Shown piece by piece: positions 18,853 to 25,956 of a stretch of DNA of 64,000 bases (the stretch's first letter is position 1; every line of letters starts with the position of its first letter). Source of the stretch: an uncultured Pelagibacteraceae bacterium. Its GTDB lineage: Bacteria > Pseudomonadota > Alphaproteobacteria > Pelagibacterales > Pelagibacteraceae. A program made the position numbers and the translations under genes. Location of the stretch: the NCBI GenBank assembly GCA_902534735.1, contig CACARD010000004.1:1-64000 (forward strand). Reading direction: 5' to 3'. The notes under the pieces were generated by a model that made no database searches, had not been told where the DNA came from, and worked only from the letters and a program-made list of their open reading frames with translations.

Positions 18853-19218
18853 TTATTCTTGGTCAAGTGGATGGTTTAAACCATCAAAGAAAACAACATC
18901 TTTTAAATCGTCGACTTTAACTTCATCTACACAACCTAAATTAAATCCAGTCATGGCAGGTGCACTTCTTGGGTTATGATGTGTGTAAATTCCACATTCA
19001 ATACAAAAGTAATGATTAGCAACTTTTGTATGGTACTGATAAAGCTTTAATTTATCTTCTCCCTTAGTGACTTTAAAATCTTCATTTTTTACCATTCCCA
19101 TTGTTGCATTTTTTCTTTTACATATAGAACAGTTACATCTCACAATTTTTGGTAATTCATTGATTGGAACATTAATTTCTGCTTCTACACATCCACAATG
19201 ACATGTTAGTTTCGGCAT
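18853..19218 (-). CDS. GFA-family zinc-binding protein
   Basis: This 121-residue protein has the Mss4-like zinc fold of the GFA (glutathione-dependent formaldehyde-activating) family: 'CHCGCVEAEI' near the start, 'VRCNCSICKRKN' at about 27-38, and 'YFCIECGIYTHH' at about 71-82, with the expected Cys spacing. Family members are usually annotated as formaldehyde-activating enzymes, though most lack proven activity. Its start is 3 bases after the stop of the upstream cupin gene, so the two are one transcription unit. Confidence 0.85.
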   Translation of the reverse strand: MPKLTCHCGCVEAEINVPINELPKIVRCNCSICKRKNATMGMVKNEDFKVTKGEDKLKLYQYHTKVANHYFCIECGIYTHHNPRSAPAMTGFNLGCVDEVKVDDLKDVVFFDGLNHPLDQE

Positions 19219-19221
19219 TAA

Positions 19222-19572
19222 TTATTCTCCCCATTTTCCATGAAACTCATAAACAACTGCTGGCTTATCACCAACTACCCAGCCGTCATGACCTGGGTCA
19301 ATTGAATATGCATCGCCTGCTTTATATGTTAATTCTGTTCCATCATCATGTTTGGCGCAAACTGCTCCTGAAACTATTACTCCAAGATGTTTTGCTTTAC
19401 AGCTATCAGTGCCTACAGTTGGTTTAATATCTTGTGACCATTTCCATCCTGGCTGCAAAACTAATCTCATTACTCTTTGATCTCCCACTTTTACGATATC
19501 CATTTTAGCATTGTTGAAACTGTTATTGCTTTCATCTGGATTATCAAAACTTTTAACTTCAATTGAACTCAT
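19222..19572 (-). CDS. Cupin-domain protein
   Basis: The 116-residue protein is a single small cupin: 'GWKWSQDIKPTVGTDSCKAKHLGVIVSGAVCAKHDDGTELTYKAGDAYSIDPGHDGWV' shows the two cupin motifs with candidate His/Glu metal ligands. The function is unknown; it may bind a small ligand or metal. It is the first gene of a pair with the GFA protein and is divergent from umuD. A Shine-Dalgarno-like GGAGAAGGG precedes the ATG. Confidence 0.75.
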   Translation of the reverse strand: MSSIEVKSFDNPDESNNSFNNAKMDIVKVGDQRVMRLVLQPGWKWSQDIKPTVGTDSCKAKHLGVIVSGAVCAKHDDGTELTYKAGDAYSIDPGHDGWVVGDKPAVVYEFHGKWGE

Positions 19573-19664
19573 ACCCTTCTCCTTTTATAATTAAATTTAG
19601 ATCATAGACTACTAATGGTTTAAGTTATCCACAATAGCACAAAATATGGTTTTGGATGTTCACG

Positions 19665-19686
19665 TTTTGATTCACTTTTGATTCAC
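19665..19686. repeat. Tandem 11-bp repeat in the cupin/umuD intergenic region
   Basis: TTTTGATTCAC occurs twice back to back. The repeat length of one helical turn and the ATTC-N7-ATTC spacing it creates resemble a weakened SOS box (GTTC-N7-GTTC). A related GTTCACG sequence lies just before it. It may be an operator for the divergent genes. Confidence 0.45.
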
Positions 19687-19710
19687 TTACAGACTCAAAA
19701 TACAACCTAA

Positions 19711-19739
19711 TTGACACTATTGTATAACTCATGTACTAA
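19711..19739 (+). promoter_or_regulatory. umuDC promoter
   Basis: A perfect -35 TTGACA (19711-19716), a 17-base spacer, and a -10 TACTAA (19734-19739). The TTG that the ORF track uses as the umuD start is the first codon-like triplet of this -35 box, so that start is wrong. Confidence 0.7.
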
Positions 19740-19742
19740 TAA

Positions 19743-19757
19743 GAACAAAACAAGAAC
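19743..19757 (+). promoter_or_regulatory. SOS (LexA) box on the umuDC promoter
   Basis: GAAC-AAAACAA-GAAC is a perfect match to the alphaproteobacterial LexA consensus GAAC-N7-GAAC. It lies four bases after the -10 hexamer and four bases before the umuD ATG, covering the expected transcription start. Confidence 0.85.
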
Positions 19758-19761
19758 ACTT

Positions 19762-20157
19762 ATGAAGCTAACAATACCTTATTATTTACATAAAGCAGGA
19801 GCTGGTTTTCCTTCCCCTGCAACTGACTACATAGAAGAAGATATAGATTTAAACGTACATCTAATCAAAAATGTTCCAGCAACTTTCATCATAAGAGTTC
19901 AAGGAAAATCAATGGTGGATGTTGGAATAAATGATGGTGATTTATTAGTTGTAGACAAAAGCTTAACTCCAAAAAATTTTTCAACTGTTATAGCAAATGT
20001 TCACGATGAACTTGTTGTTAAAACTTTAGTTAAAGAAAAAGACAAACAATTTTTAACGTCAGGATCTAAAGAATTTTCTGATCGAATTTTAATTAATGAA
20101 GAACAAGATATTTTTATTTGGGGAGTAGTCACCTATGTCATACATTCAGTACACTAA
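19762..20157 (+). CDS. umuD: UmuD-like S24 peptidase, DNA polymerase V accessory subunit
   Basis: From the ATG at 19762 the product has 131 residues. It has the self-cleavage site Ala14-Gly15 in 'KAGAGFPSPATDY', the nucleophile Ser50 in 'GKSM' and the general base Lys87 in 'VVKTLV', matching UmuD. RecA-stimulated cleavage gives UmuD', which binds UmuC. The track's start at 19711 lies in the promoter -35 box and its extra 17 residues run through the SOS operator, so 19762 is preferred. The gene overlaps umuC by 23 bases. Confidence 0.93.
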   Translation: MKLTIPYYLHKAGAGFPSPATDYIEEDIDLNVHLIKNVPATFIIRVQGKSMVDVGINDGDLLVVDKSLTPKNFSTVIANVHDELVVKTLVKEKDKQFLTSGSKEFSDRILINEEQDIFIWGVVTYVIHSVH

Positions 20158-21412
20158 AAAATTAGCACTAGTTGACTGCAATTCTTTCTATGTCTCTTGC
20201 GAAAGATTATTTAATCCAAAAATAAGAAAAAAACCTGTTGTAGTTTTATCTAATAATGATGGCTGTATAGTTTCAAGATCTACTGAAGCAAAAGCCTTAG
20301 GAATTAAAATGGGTGAACCTTACTTTAAAGCAAAAGATATTATTATAAAAAATGATGTACAAGTGTTCTCATCAAATTATTCTTTATATGGAGATTTATC
20401 TAGAAGAGTAATGAGAACTTTAAAAAGATTTAACTCTGATATTGAAGTTTATTCGATTGATGAAGCATTTATGGATTTATCAAATTTTTCTGACAATGAA
20501 GTAGAGCAAGTTGGAAGAGAAATTAGAGAAACAGTTTTAAAGTGGACTGGTATTCCAACAAGTATAGGAATAGCTAAAACTAAAACTTTAAGCAAAGTTG
20601 CAAATCATATAGCTAAGAAAAAACAATCAGGTGTTACAAGTTTAATTGGAATAGAAAATCTCGATCCTATTCTTGAAAAAATTGATATCAATGATGTTTG
20701 GGGTGTTGGGAGACAGATGACAAAGTTTTATCAAAAAAATGGAATTTATAATGCTAAACAATTAAAAAATAAATCAAACACCTGGATTAAAAAATCCTCA
20801 AATGTTCTAAGTTCAAGAACAGCAATGGAACTTAGAGGTGTCCCTTGTATTGATTTAGAAAAAACTGCATCAAAAAGAAAAAGCTGTGTAGTATCAAGGT
20901 CATTTGGAAAAAGAATAGAAAAATTCCAAGAACTTGAAGAAGCTGTTGCTAGTTATTGTTTAAATGCATCAGAAAAAATAAGATCTGAAAACCTTGTTGC
21001 AAAAGCAGTTATGGTATTTGTTAGAACCAGTCCTTTTCAAAAACAATTTGGTTTTTATTCAAACTCCAGAACTGTTGATTTTCCTATAGCAACTAACAAT
21101 AGTATAGAGATCGTAAAAAATGCTTTATCTGTCTTAAAAGTAATCTTTAGGAAGGGACATCGTTATCAAAAAGCAGGAGTGATGCTAACTGGATTAACAG
21201 ATGCTGAAAATAATGAAAACTTATTCTCATCAGCAAAAGATGAGAGAATTAATAGATTAATGAGATCAATTGATAATACAAATTATAGGTATGGAAGGTC
21301 GACATTAAGTCTTGCAAGTGCCGGGGTTAGAAAGTCCTGGAGCATGAAAAGGGATTACAACTCAAAAATAGATACTGCTGATTTCTATTGTTTGCCAACA
21401 ATCAGAGCTTAA
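20135..21412 (+). CDS. umuC: DNA polymerase V catalytic subunit UmuC (Y-family)
   Basis: This 425-residue translesion polymerase has the Y-family catalytic motifs 'ALVDCNSFYVSCERLF' (Asp14) and 'YSIDEAFMDLS' (Asp109-Glu110), the 'IGIAKTKTLSKVANHIAK' helix near 157, and a C-terminal little-finger and beta-clamp region. Length matches E. coli UmuC (about 422). It copies past lesions after damage. It is translationally linked to umuD through a 23-base overlap and shares its SOS operator. Its end is 5 bases from the convergent glycosyltransferase gene. Confidence 0.97.
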   Translation: MSYIQYTKKLALVDCNSFYVSCERLFNPKIRKKPVVVLSNNDGCIVSRSTEAKALGIKMGEPYFKAKDIIIKNDVQVFSSNYSLYGDLSRRVMRTLKRFNSDIEVYSIDEAFMDLSNFSDNEVEQVGREIRETVLKWTGIPTSIGIAKTKTLSKVANHIAKKKQSGVTSLIGIENLDPILEKIDINDVWGVGRQMTKFYQKNGIYNAKQLKNKSNTWIKKSSNVLSSRTAMELRGVPCIDLEKTASKRKSCVVSRSFGKRIEKFQELEEAVASYCLNASEKIRSENLVAKAVMVFVRTSPFQKQFGFYSNSRTVDFPIATNNSIEIVKNALSVLKVIFRKGHRYQKAGVMLTGLTDAENNENLFSSAKDERINRLMRSIDNTNYRYGRSTLSLASAGVRKSWSMKRDYNSKIDTADFYCLPTIRA

Positions 21413-21417
21413 AAAAA

Positions 21418-22287
21418 TTATTTTATCGTATCAATACTTTCAATATTACTAAGAGAATTATTTAATTCCTCTAAATTTTCTCTTCTTCCAATCATCACAA
21501 CTGATAATCCAAATGCGATAATTAGAGCTAAGGGGATAGCTGTAACAACGCTTATGTAATCAGCCATTAATATTAAATAAATGGCATAAAATAAAATTGA
21601 TCGAATAATAACTGTAGATTTAAAAACAGCTATGATTGCTAAAGAATGTTTAATCAAATTTTTAAAACTCATCTTGGAAGGACCAAAATATCTTGTCCCT
21701 CTTTCTGAAGGAGATGAGGATCTATCTTTTTCTAATTTTGCCAATGCTCCTGAAAAGCTGCACCAAGTAGATTTATCGTTTATTAATTTTTCAACAGTTG
21801 ACCTTGGAAGACAAGTATAATTTCCAAATTTTATCGAATGACCAGTAAATACATAAGTGATTATTTTATGGAAATGATAACAAATTTTAAAAATAAAATT
21901 TTCAGATCTTTTTACTCTTTCTCCAACAATTGGTTTTCCTTCGTCATATTTTATGTATTCTAGAAAACTTTTAATTTCTTCAGGTCTATCTTCACCATCT
22001 GAATCCATTGGAATTACATAATCAAATTCTTTTTTTTGAAATATATGTTTAAGTCCTGTTGCAATACATCTTCCATGTCCTTGATTGTTGTTAATATTTA
22101 AAATTTCAACAGACAATAGGTTTTCTGTATTGGAAATAGAAGTTGGTTTTTCCTCAGTTGACGCATCGTTAACTATTACAAGAGAAAATTCAGCATCTAA
22201 ATCTTTTACAATAGTATTTATTTCTTCAATTAATTTTGAAGCTGATTTCCAGTCATTGTAAACTGGTGTTAAAATAGAAATTTTCAT
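21418..22287 (-). CDS. Family 2 glycosyltransferase (GtrB/DPM1-like) with C-terminal membrane helices
   Basis: The 289-residue protein has a GT-A domain starting 'MKISILTPVYNDW', the nucleotide-metal motif 'IPMDSDGEDRPEEI' near residue 95, and two C-terminal membrane helices ('AIIAVFKSTVIIRSILFYAIYLILM' and a following one). This layout matches polyprenyl-phosphate glycosyltransferases, which load a sugar on a lipid carrier. A 34-residue membrane peptide and a GT39-type transferase that would use such a lipid-linked sugar lie directly upstream. The sugar and target are unknown. Confidence 0.82.
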   Translation of the reverse strand: MKISILTPVYNDWKSASKLIEEINTIVKDLDAEFSLVIVNDASTEEKPTSISNTENLLSVEILNINNNQGHGRCIATGLKHIFQKKEFDYVIPMDSDGEDRPEEIKSFLEYIKYDEGKPIVGERVKRSENFIFKICYHFHKIITYVFTGHSIKFGNYTCLPRSTVEKLINDKSTWCSFSGALAKLEKDRSSSPSERGTRYFGPSKMSFKNLIKHSLAIIAVFKSTVIIRSILFYAIYLILMADYISVVTAIPLALIIAFGLSVVMIGRRENLEELNNSLSNIESIDTIK

Positions 22288-22291
22288 TTAT

Positions 22292-22396
22292 TTAACTTGC
22301 AAGCAACCTCAATAAAGAGGCTACAATTCCATGTCCAGACAATTCTATTATTACAACAATAAAGACGATGAATAGTATATTTTTATTGAATTTCAT
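22292..22396 (-). CDS. 34-residue single-helix membrane peptide between two glycosyltransferases
   Basis: This short gene is missing from the ORF track. It reads MKFNKNILFIVFIVVIIELSGHG followed by IVASLLRLLAS: a positive N-terminus, one hydrophobic helix (about 7-19) with an acidic Glu at its end, and a short amphipathic tail. The ATG is 2 bases after the stop of the upstream GT39 gene, and its stop is 4 bases before the start of the GT2 gene, so it fills the gap exactly. It may assist assembly of the two membrane glycosyltransferases, but that is inference. No family is recognised. Confidence 0.6.
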   Translation of the reverse strand: MKFNKNILFIVFIVVIIELSGHGIVASLLRLLAS

Positions 22397-22398
22397 AT

Positions 22399-23724
22399 CT
22401 AAGACCCTACGCAAATCTTATCAATACAAATATATTTTTCAAATGAATTCAATTTTTGCTTTGTCACAAAGCCTTTCCAAATAGGCCTTGAATTAATGTG
22501 ATATGATAAATTTCCAGCGGCCCATTCATCGCCAAGCACATATTTAATAGGTTCATCATGTTGTTCATGCCATGCCATTTGAACTTTTATAGCTATATCT
22601 TTTCCAGGATAATCAGTCCTTTTATCAGTCTGAGATATTGAGACATAACCATACAAAATTGGAGATAATAGAAATAAAAATATAAAACCTATTAAAAAAG
22701 AATTTAGTTTCTTAATGTTTATTTGATCTTTCAAAAGGTAAATAAATAAAGTTCCAAAGAATATGTAAAAAGGGGTCATCCACATAGTTCTAATTTTTGA
22801 TCCACTTATTAACGCTGTCATAAAAACTAGAAAAATTGGGACTAAATTTATAAATATTAAAAATAAAAGTTTTTCATCTTTTAATTTTAATTTTTTAGGA
22901 ATTTTTTTTATTAGTAGCCATACTAAAATTAAAAATGGTATTAAAATACCAATTTGTTTTAATGTGAATATCAGTGGATATTTAAGATGATTTATCATCT
23001 GCCCCTCATCCAAGCCTGCTCTGGCAAAACCATACTTGATAGTAATAAAATCATTATTGAATAACCAAATTATATGTGGGATTAAAATTACAAAAAATAC
23101 TTCTAAAGAAATTAAATATTTAAAATCAAACTTTTTTGATTTTTTAAAAAATATTAAATATGCAAACAATAAATCTATTGCGACTAATAAATATATAAAA
23201 AGATATTTAGATAAAATACCTAAAGCTGCTGTGGCTCCTAATAAAATACAATCATAGAGCTCAATTTTTTTACTGTTGTATATTTTCCAAGTATAATAAA
23301 CTGTCAAACACCAAAAAGGTAACTGGCAAATATTTACATTAAATTCTGGAGTTGTAAAATTATAGAAGTATATCCCTTCAATAAGAAAAACTGATAACAA
23401 ACTCAAAGTGCCATCATTAAAAATTTCCTGTGATAGTTTAAAAATAATGCAAAAAGATATAACAACAAAAATTTGACTTAACAAATAATAAGCCCAATCT
23501 TGTGGTCCAAATATTTGAAAAAAAACTTCTGAAAAAAATGCACTTAATGGTGGATGTTTGTTAAATCCCCATTCTAAATTACTACCCCAAGCCAAAGCTT
23601 CAATTGTATCTAAAGGTAAATTTGAGTTTGTGATAGTTGGAACAACTGTCCATAGAATTAAGTGAGTCGTTACAAAAATATAAAATATACTATCTATATT
23701 TCTTTTATTTAAGGCCATTTTCAT
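22399..23724 (-). CDS. GT39/ArnT-like membrane glycosyltransferase
   Basis: From the ATG at 23724 the product has 441 residues with about 11-12 membrane helices. The first luminal loop, 'ALAWGSNLEWGFNKHPPLSAFF', carries the acidic and 'HPP' features of the PMT/ArnT glycosyltransferase family, which transfers sugars from polyprenyl-phosphate donors on the periplasmic side. The ORF track starts at a GTG (23754) that overlaps the divergent dksA promoter; 23724 (or ATG 23718) is preferred. It heads an operon with the small membrane peptide and a GT2. The acceptor could be lipid A or a surface glycan; this cannot be decided here. Confidence 0.78.
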   Translation of the reverse strand: MKMALNKRNIDSIFYIFVTTHLILWTVVPTITNSNLPLDTIEALAWGSNLEWGFNKHPPLSAFFSEVFFQIFGPQDWAYYLLSQIFVVISFCIIFKLSQEIFNDGTLSLLSVFLIEGIYFYNFTTPEFNVNICQLPFWCLTVYYTWKIYNSKKIELYDCILLGATAALGILSKYLFIYLLVAIDLLFAYLIFFKKSKKFDFKYLISLEVFFVILIPHIIWLFNNDFITIKYGFARAGLDEGQMINHLKYPLIFTLKQIGILIPFLILVWLLIKKIPKKLKLKDEKLLFLIFINLVPIFLVFMTALISGSKIRTMWMTPFYIFFGTLFIYLLKDQINIKKLNSFLIGFIFLFLLSPILYGYVSISQTDKRTDYPGKDIAIKVQMAWHEQHDEPIKYVLGDEWAAGNLSYHINSRPIWKGFVTKQKLNSFEKYICIDKICVGS

Positions 23725-23747
23725 CAATCTATATGAATAAACCGTTC

Positions 23748-23775
23748 TTGACACTCATTTATTCATGAATATATT
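23748..23775 (+). promoter_or_regulatory. Candidate dksA promoter
   Basis: TTGACA (23748-23753), a 16-base spacer, and TATATT (23770-23775) form a near-consensus sigma-70 promoter. The start point would fall about 16 bases before the dksA ATG. A 10-base palindrome, ATTCATGAAT, ends at the first base of the -10. Confidence 0.6.
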
Positions 23776-23797
23776 CACCAACTCAAAATAGCTTGCT

Positions 23798-24214
23798 ATG
23801 GTAAGAATTTCAAAAACTTATATACCAAAAGAAAAAGAGAAATACATGTGCGCTAAACATTTAGCGTATTTTAAGATGAAATTAATGGAGTGGAAAAAAG
23901 ATTTAAAGAGATCAAATAACGAGGCGATTTTTCAAGCGTCGATGGATGATAATAGTGCATCAGCTGATATAGTTGATCAAGCAAGTTCATATACTGAGAA
24001 AAATGTTGAAATGCGAGCAATTAATAGACAAATCAAATTAATTTCTAAAATAGATGGTGCATTGAAAAAAATACAGGATGGAACATACGGTTTTTGTGAA
24101 GAAACTGGTGAGCCTATTGGTTTAAAAAGATTAATGGCTAGACCAGTGGCAACTCTTTGCATTGCAGCTCAAGAAAAACACGAAAAAGACGAAAAAGTTT
24201 ACGCAGACGATTAA
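23798..24214 (+). CDS. dksA: RNA polymerase-binding transcription factor DksA (two-cysteine type)
   Basis: The 138-residue protein has the DksA coiled coil with the acidic tip 'DIVDQAS' (Asp57, Asp60) and the C-terminal zinc-finger-like region 'GFCEETGEPIGLKRLMARPVATLCIAAQ'. Only Cys100 and Cys121 of the usual four Cys are kept; the partner positions are Thr103 and Ala124, as in the Cys-poor DksA variants of many alphaproteobacteria. It would enter the RNA polymerase secondary channel and work with ppGpp. It is monocistronic with a good promoter and converges on a lipoprotein gene 8 bases away. Confidence 0.92.
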   Translation: MVRISKTYIPKEKEKYMCAKHLAYFKMKLMEWKKDLKRSNNEAIFQASMDDNSASADIVDQASSYTEKNVEMRAINRQIKLISKIDGALKKIQDGTYGFCEETGEPIGLKRLMARPVATLCIAAQEKHEKDEKVYADD

Positions 24215-24222
24215 AAAAATTT

Positions 24223-24639
24223 TTATTGAGATTTAAATCCACTTTCTGTTGTTTCATTGATTACCCATTCAGTTGAAAAAAGGCCCTGCTTTACACTAAT
24301 TAGGTAAAAGTAGTTTTTTCCATCTCCAATTCCTGAAATTGAATCACTACCCATGCCCAACCCTCCTATGCCTGCACCTGTTACTTTTATTTTGTATTTT
24401 CCACTAACAGTGTGAACGACATTTTCTTTTACTCCGAGTTTAGCAATTTCCAGTCCATTCACATTGACTTTGGCTAAAACGGCACTTGCTACAAATCCAC
24501 TTTCCCTGAGAAAATACAATTTTGTTTCCCCTGAACTACTTGATGATATGGTTGGTTTCATTTTAGATCCCGTACCAGAACATTGGTATAGGCCTAAAAT
24601 GAATATAATAATAAAAAATAGTTTAATTTTATTATTCAA
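24223..24639 (-). CDS. DUF2846-like lipoprotein
   Basis: This 138-residue protein has a lipoprotein signal with lipobox 'GLYQC' (Cys20), then a Ser-rich linker and a small beta domain beginning 'ETKLYFLRESGFVASAVLAKVNVNGLEIAKLG', which resembles DUF2846 proteins. It is likely anchored in an envelope membrane facing the periplasm. The molecular function is unknown. It follows a beta-barrel gene by 13 bases, so the two may be co-expressed. Confidence 0.65.
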   Translation of the reverse strand: MNNKIKLFFIIIFILGLYQCSGTGSKMKPTISSSSSGETKLYFLRESGFVASAVLAKVNVNGLEIAKLGVKENVVHTVSGKYKIKVTGAGIGGLGMGSDSISGIGDGKNYFYLISVKQGLFSTEWVINETTESGFKSQ

Positions 24640-24652
24640 AAAACTTATAGAA

Positions 24653-25240
24653 TTAGAACATTACGCCATAATATAACATGGTCATATCTGAGTCTCCATC
24701 GCCGCCGACATCAGAATAGTAAGTTATACCTACTCTGTTTCCATCTAATTCTAATCCTCCACCAACTAAATAACCAGTTCCAGAGATTGTTTCGGAAACA
24801 TTATATGTTGTCCCACCGATAGTTAAACTTGCATTACCTTCTAATTCAGATCTATGCATTCCTGCTTTAAAAAAGATATCGTCTGATTTAAACACTGCAG
24901 CAGCATCAACACCTCTAGCATCATATCCTTCAGTGGCCGATGCACCAGAAATAGTATAAGTTGCGTCTAGACTTCCAGTTAAGAAAAATCCTACTTCAAC
25001 ACTCATATCAGATGATATAGGCATATCAGCAAATAATCTTCCGATCCACGTTGCTTCATCATATGTGTATGTTACTGTTGAGCCAGATGCATTTGCTAAT
25101 AATTGTGCAGTTTCTTCAGCTCTCATATCAGCGTAAACTAATCCACCTTCAAAACCCATTCTCATTTCTTCAGATATTGAATTTTTGACACCAGTAAATG
25201 AAATTATTAATACCAAAAAAAACAATTTTATTTTTCTCAT
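24653..25240 (-). CDS. Small outer-membrane beta-barrel protein
   Basis: The 195-residue protein has a signal peptide (about 1-23, 'SISEEM'), then alternating-hydrophobicity strands and Gly-rich turns such as 'MGFEGGLVYADMR' and 'GYLVGGGLELDGNRVGITYYSDVGGDGDSDMTMLYYGVMF'. The final aromatic residue (Phe) is the usual outer-membrane barrel C-terminal signal. It looks like an eight-strand OmpA/OmpW-size barrel with no extra periplasmic domain. Function unknown. A TATAAT element lies about 45 bases upstream of the start. Confidence 0.75.
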   Translation of the reverse strand: MRKIKLFFLVLIISFTGVKNSISEEMRMGFEGGLVYADMRAEETAQLLANASGSTVTYTYDEATWIGRLFADMPISSDMSVEVGFFLTGSLDATYTISGASATEGYDARGVDAAAVFKSDDIFFKAGMHRSELEGNASLTIGGTTYNVSETISGTGYLVGGGLELDGNRVGITYYSDVGGDGDSDMTMLYYGVMF

Positions 25241-25285
25241 AAATACTCCATCAAATTTAAGTTAATAATAACAATCAATTTACAA

Positions 25286-25291
25286 ATTATA
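25286..25291 (-). promoter_or_regulatory. Candidate -10 element of the beta-barrel protein gene
   Basis: The minus strand reads TATAAT, a perfect -10 hexamer, about 45 bases before the start codon. The expected -35 position holds only a poor pyrimidine-rich match, so this is tentative. Confidence 0.35.
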
Positions 25292-25332
25292 AACATTTTT
25301 TTTTGAAAAAGAGCACATATTATCCCCAAATA

Positions 25333-25956
25333 TTAAGGAAAGTCTATTTCAGCATCTTTATTTAAAGCTTTAAACCCTTTGATTACAGCTGGACGTTCAG
25401 CAATTTCAACAAACCACCTAGACAAGTTTTTAAAATTATTTAATCCAATATCATGCCTTTTATGTCTTGCAATCCACGACCATGTGGCGATATCAGCGAC
25501 AGAGTATTTATCATTTGCTAAAAATTTACTTTGAGCCAATCTAGCTTCAAGATCTTCATAAATCTTTCTTGTAATTTTGAAGTATCTTTCCTCACCCCAC
25601 TGGCTTTTTCCTTGATGATAATAATGAAACTGATGATGTTGGCCTATCATTGGACCTACAATAGCCATTTGAGCCATCAACCACTGATTAATTTCAAGCC
25701 TATCCCCTTCAGGATAAAATTTGTTACTTTTCTCTCCTAAATACATAAGGATAACTCCAGACTCGAATACAGTCTTATTATTTTCATGATCTATAATTAC
25801 AGGAATTTTATTGAATGGACTTATTTTTTTAAATTCTGGTTTGAATTGATCTCCACTCAAATTAACTTTTGTAAGCTTGTATTTCAAATCAATTTCTTCC
25901 AACATTATACTAATTTTCCAACCATTAGGTGTATCAGCGGTGAAGAGTTCGATCAT
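25333..25956 (-). CDS. Glutathione S-transferase (YfcG/nu-class-like)
   Basis: This 207-residue protein has a thioredoxin-like N-terminal domain ('MIELFTADTPNGWKISIMLEEIDLKYKLTKVNL', with 'KIPVIID' and the Glu-Ser glutathione motif 'FESGVILMYLGEK') and an all-helical C-terminal domain with the N-capping 'YSVADIATWSWI'. The 'TPNGWK' opening is typical of the YfcG/Ure2p-like group, which often acts as disulfide reductases. It overlaps the ferredoxin reductase gene by 4 bases and so belongs to the redox operon downstream of proteorhodopsin. Confidence 0.9.
   Translation of the reverse strand: MIELFTADTPNGWKISIMLEEIDLKYKLTKVNLSGDQFKPEFKKISPFNKIPVIIDHENNKTVFESGVILMYLGEKSNKFYPEGDRLEINQWLMAQMAIVGPMIGQHHQFHYYHQGKSQWGEERYFKITRKIYEDLEARLAQSKFLANDKYSVADIATWSWIARHKRHDIGLNNFKNLSRWFVEIAERPAVIKGFKALNKDAEIDFP

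Noticed and set aside
19625-19633. Perfect DnaA box TTATCCACA
   Set aside because: Only one copy was seen, with no cluster, AT-rich unwinding repeat or dnaA/parAB/gidA genes nearby. One chance match in 64 kb of AT-rich DNA is expected, so no origin is claimed.
23725-23754. GTG start for the GT39-like gene
   Set aside because: It overlaps the -35 box of the divergent dksA promoter, and two ATG codons follow within 12 codons.
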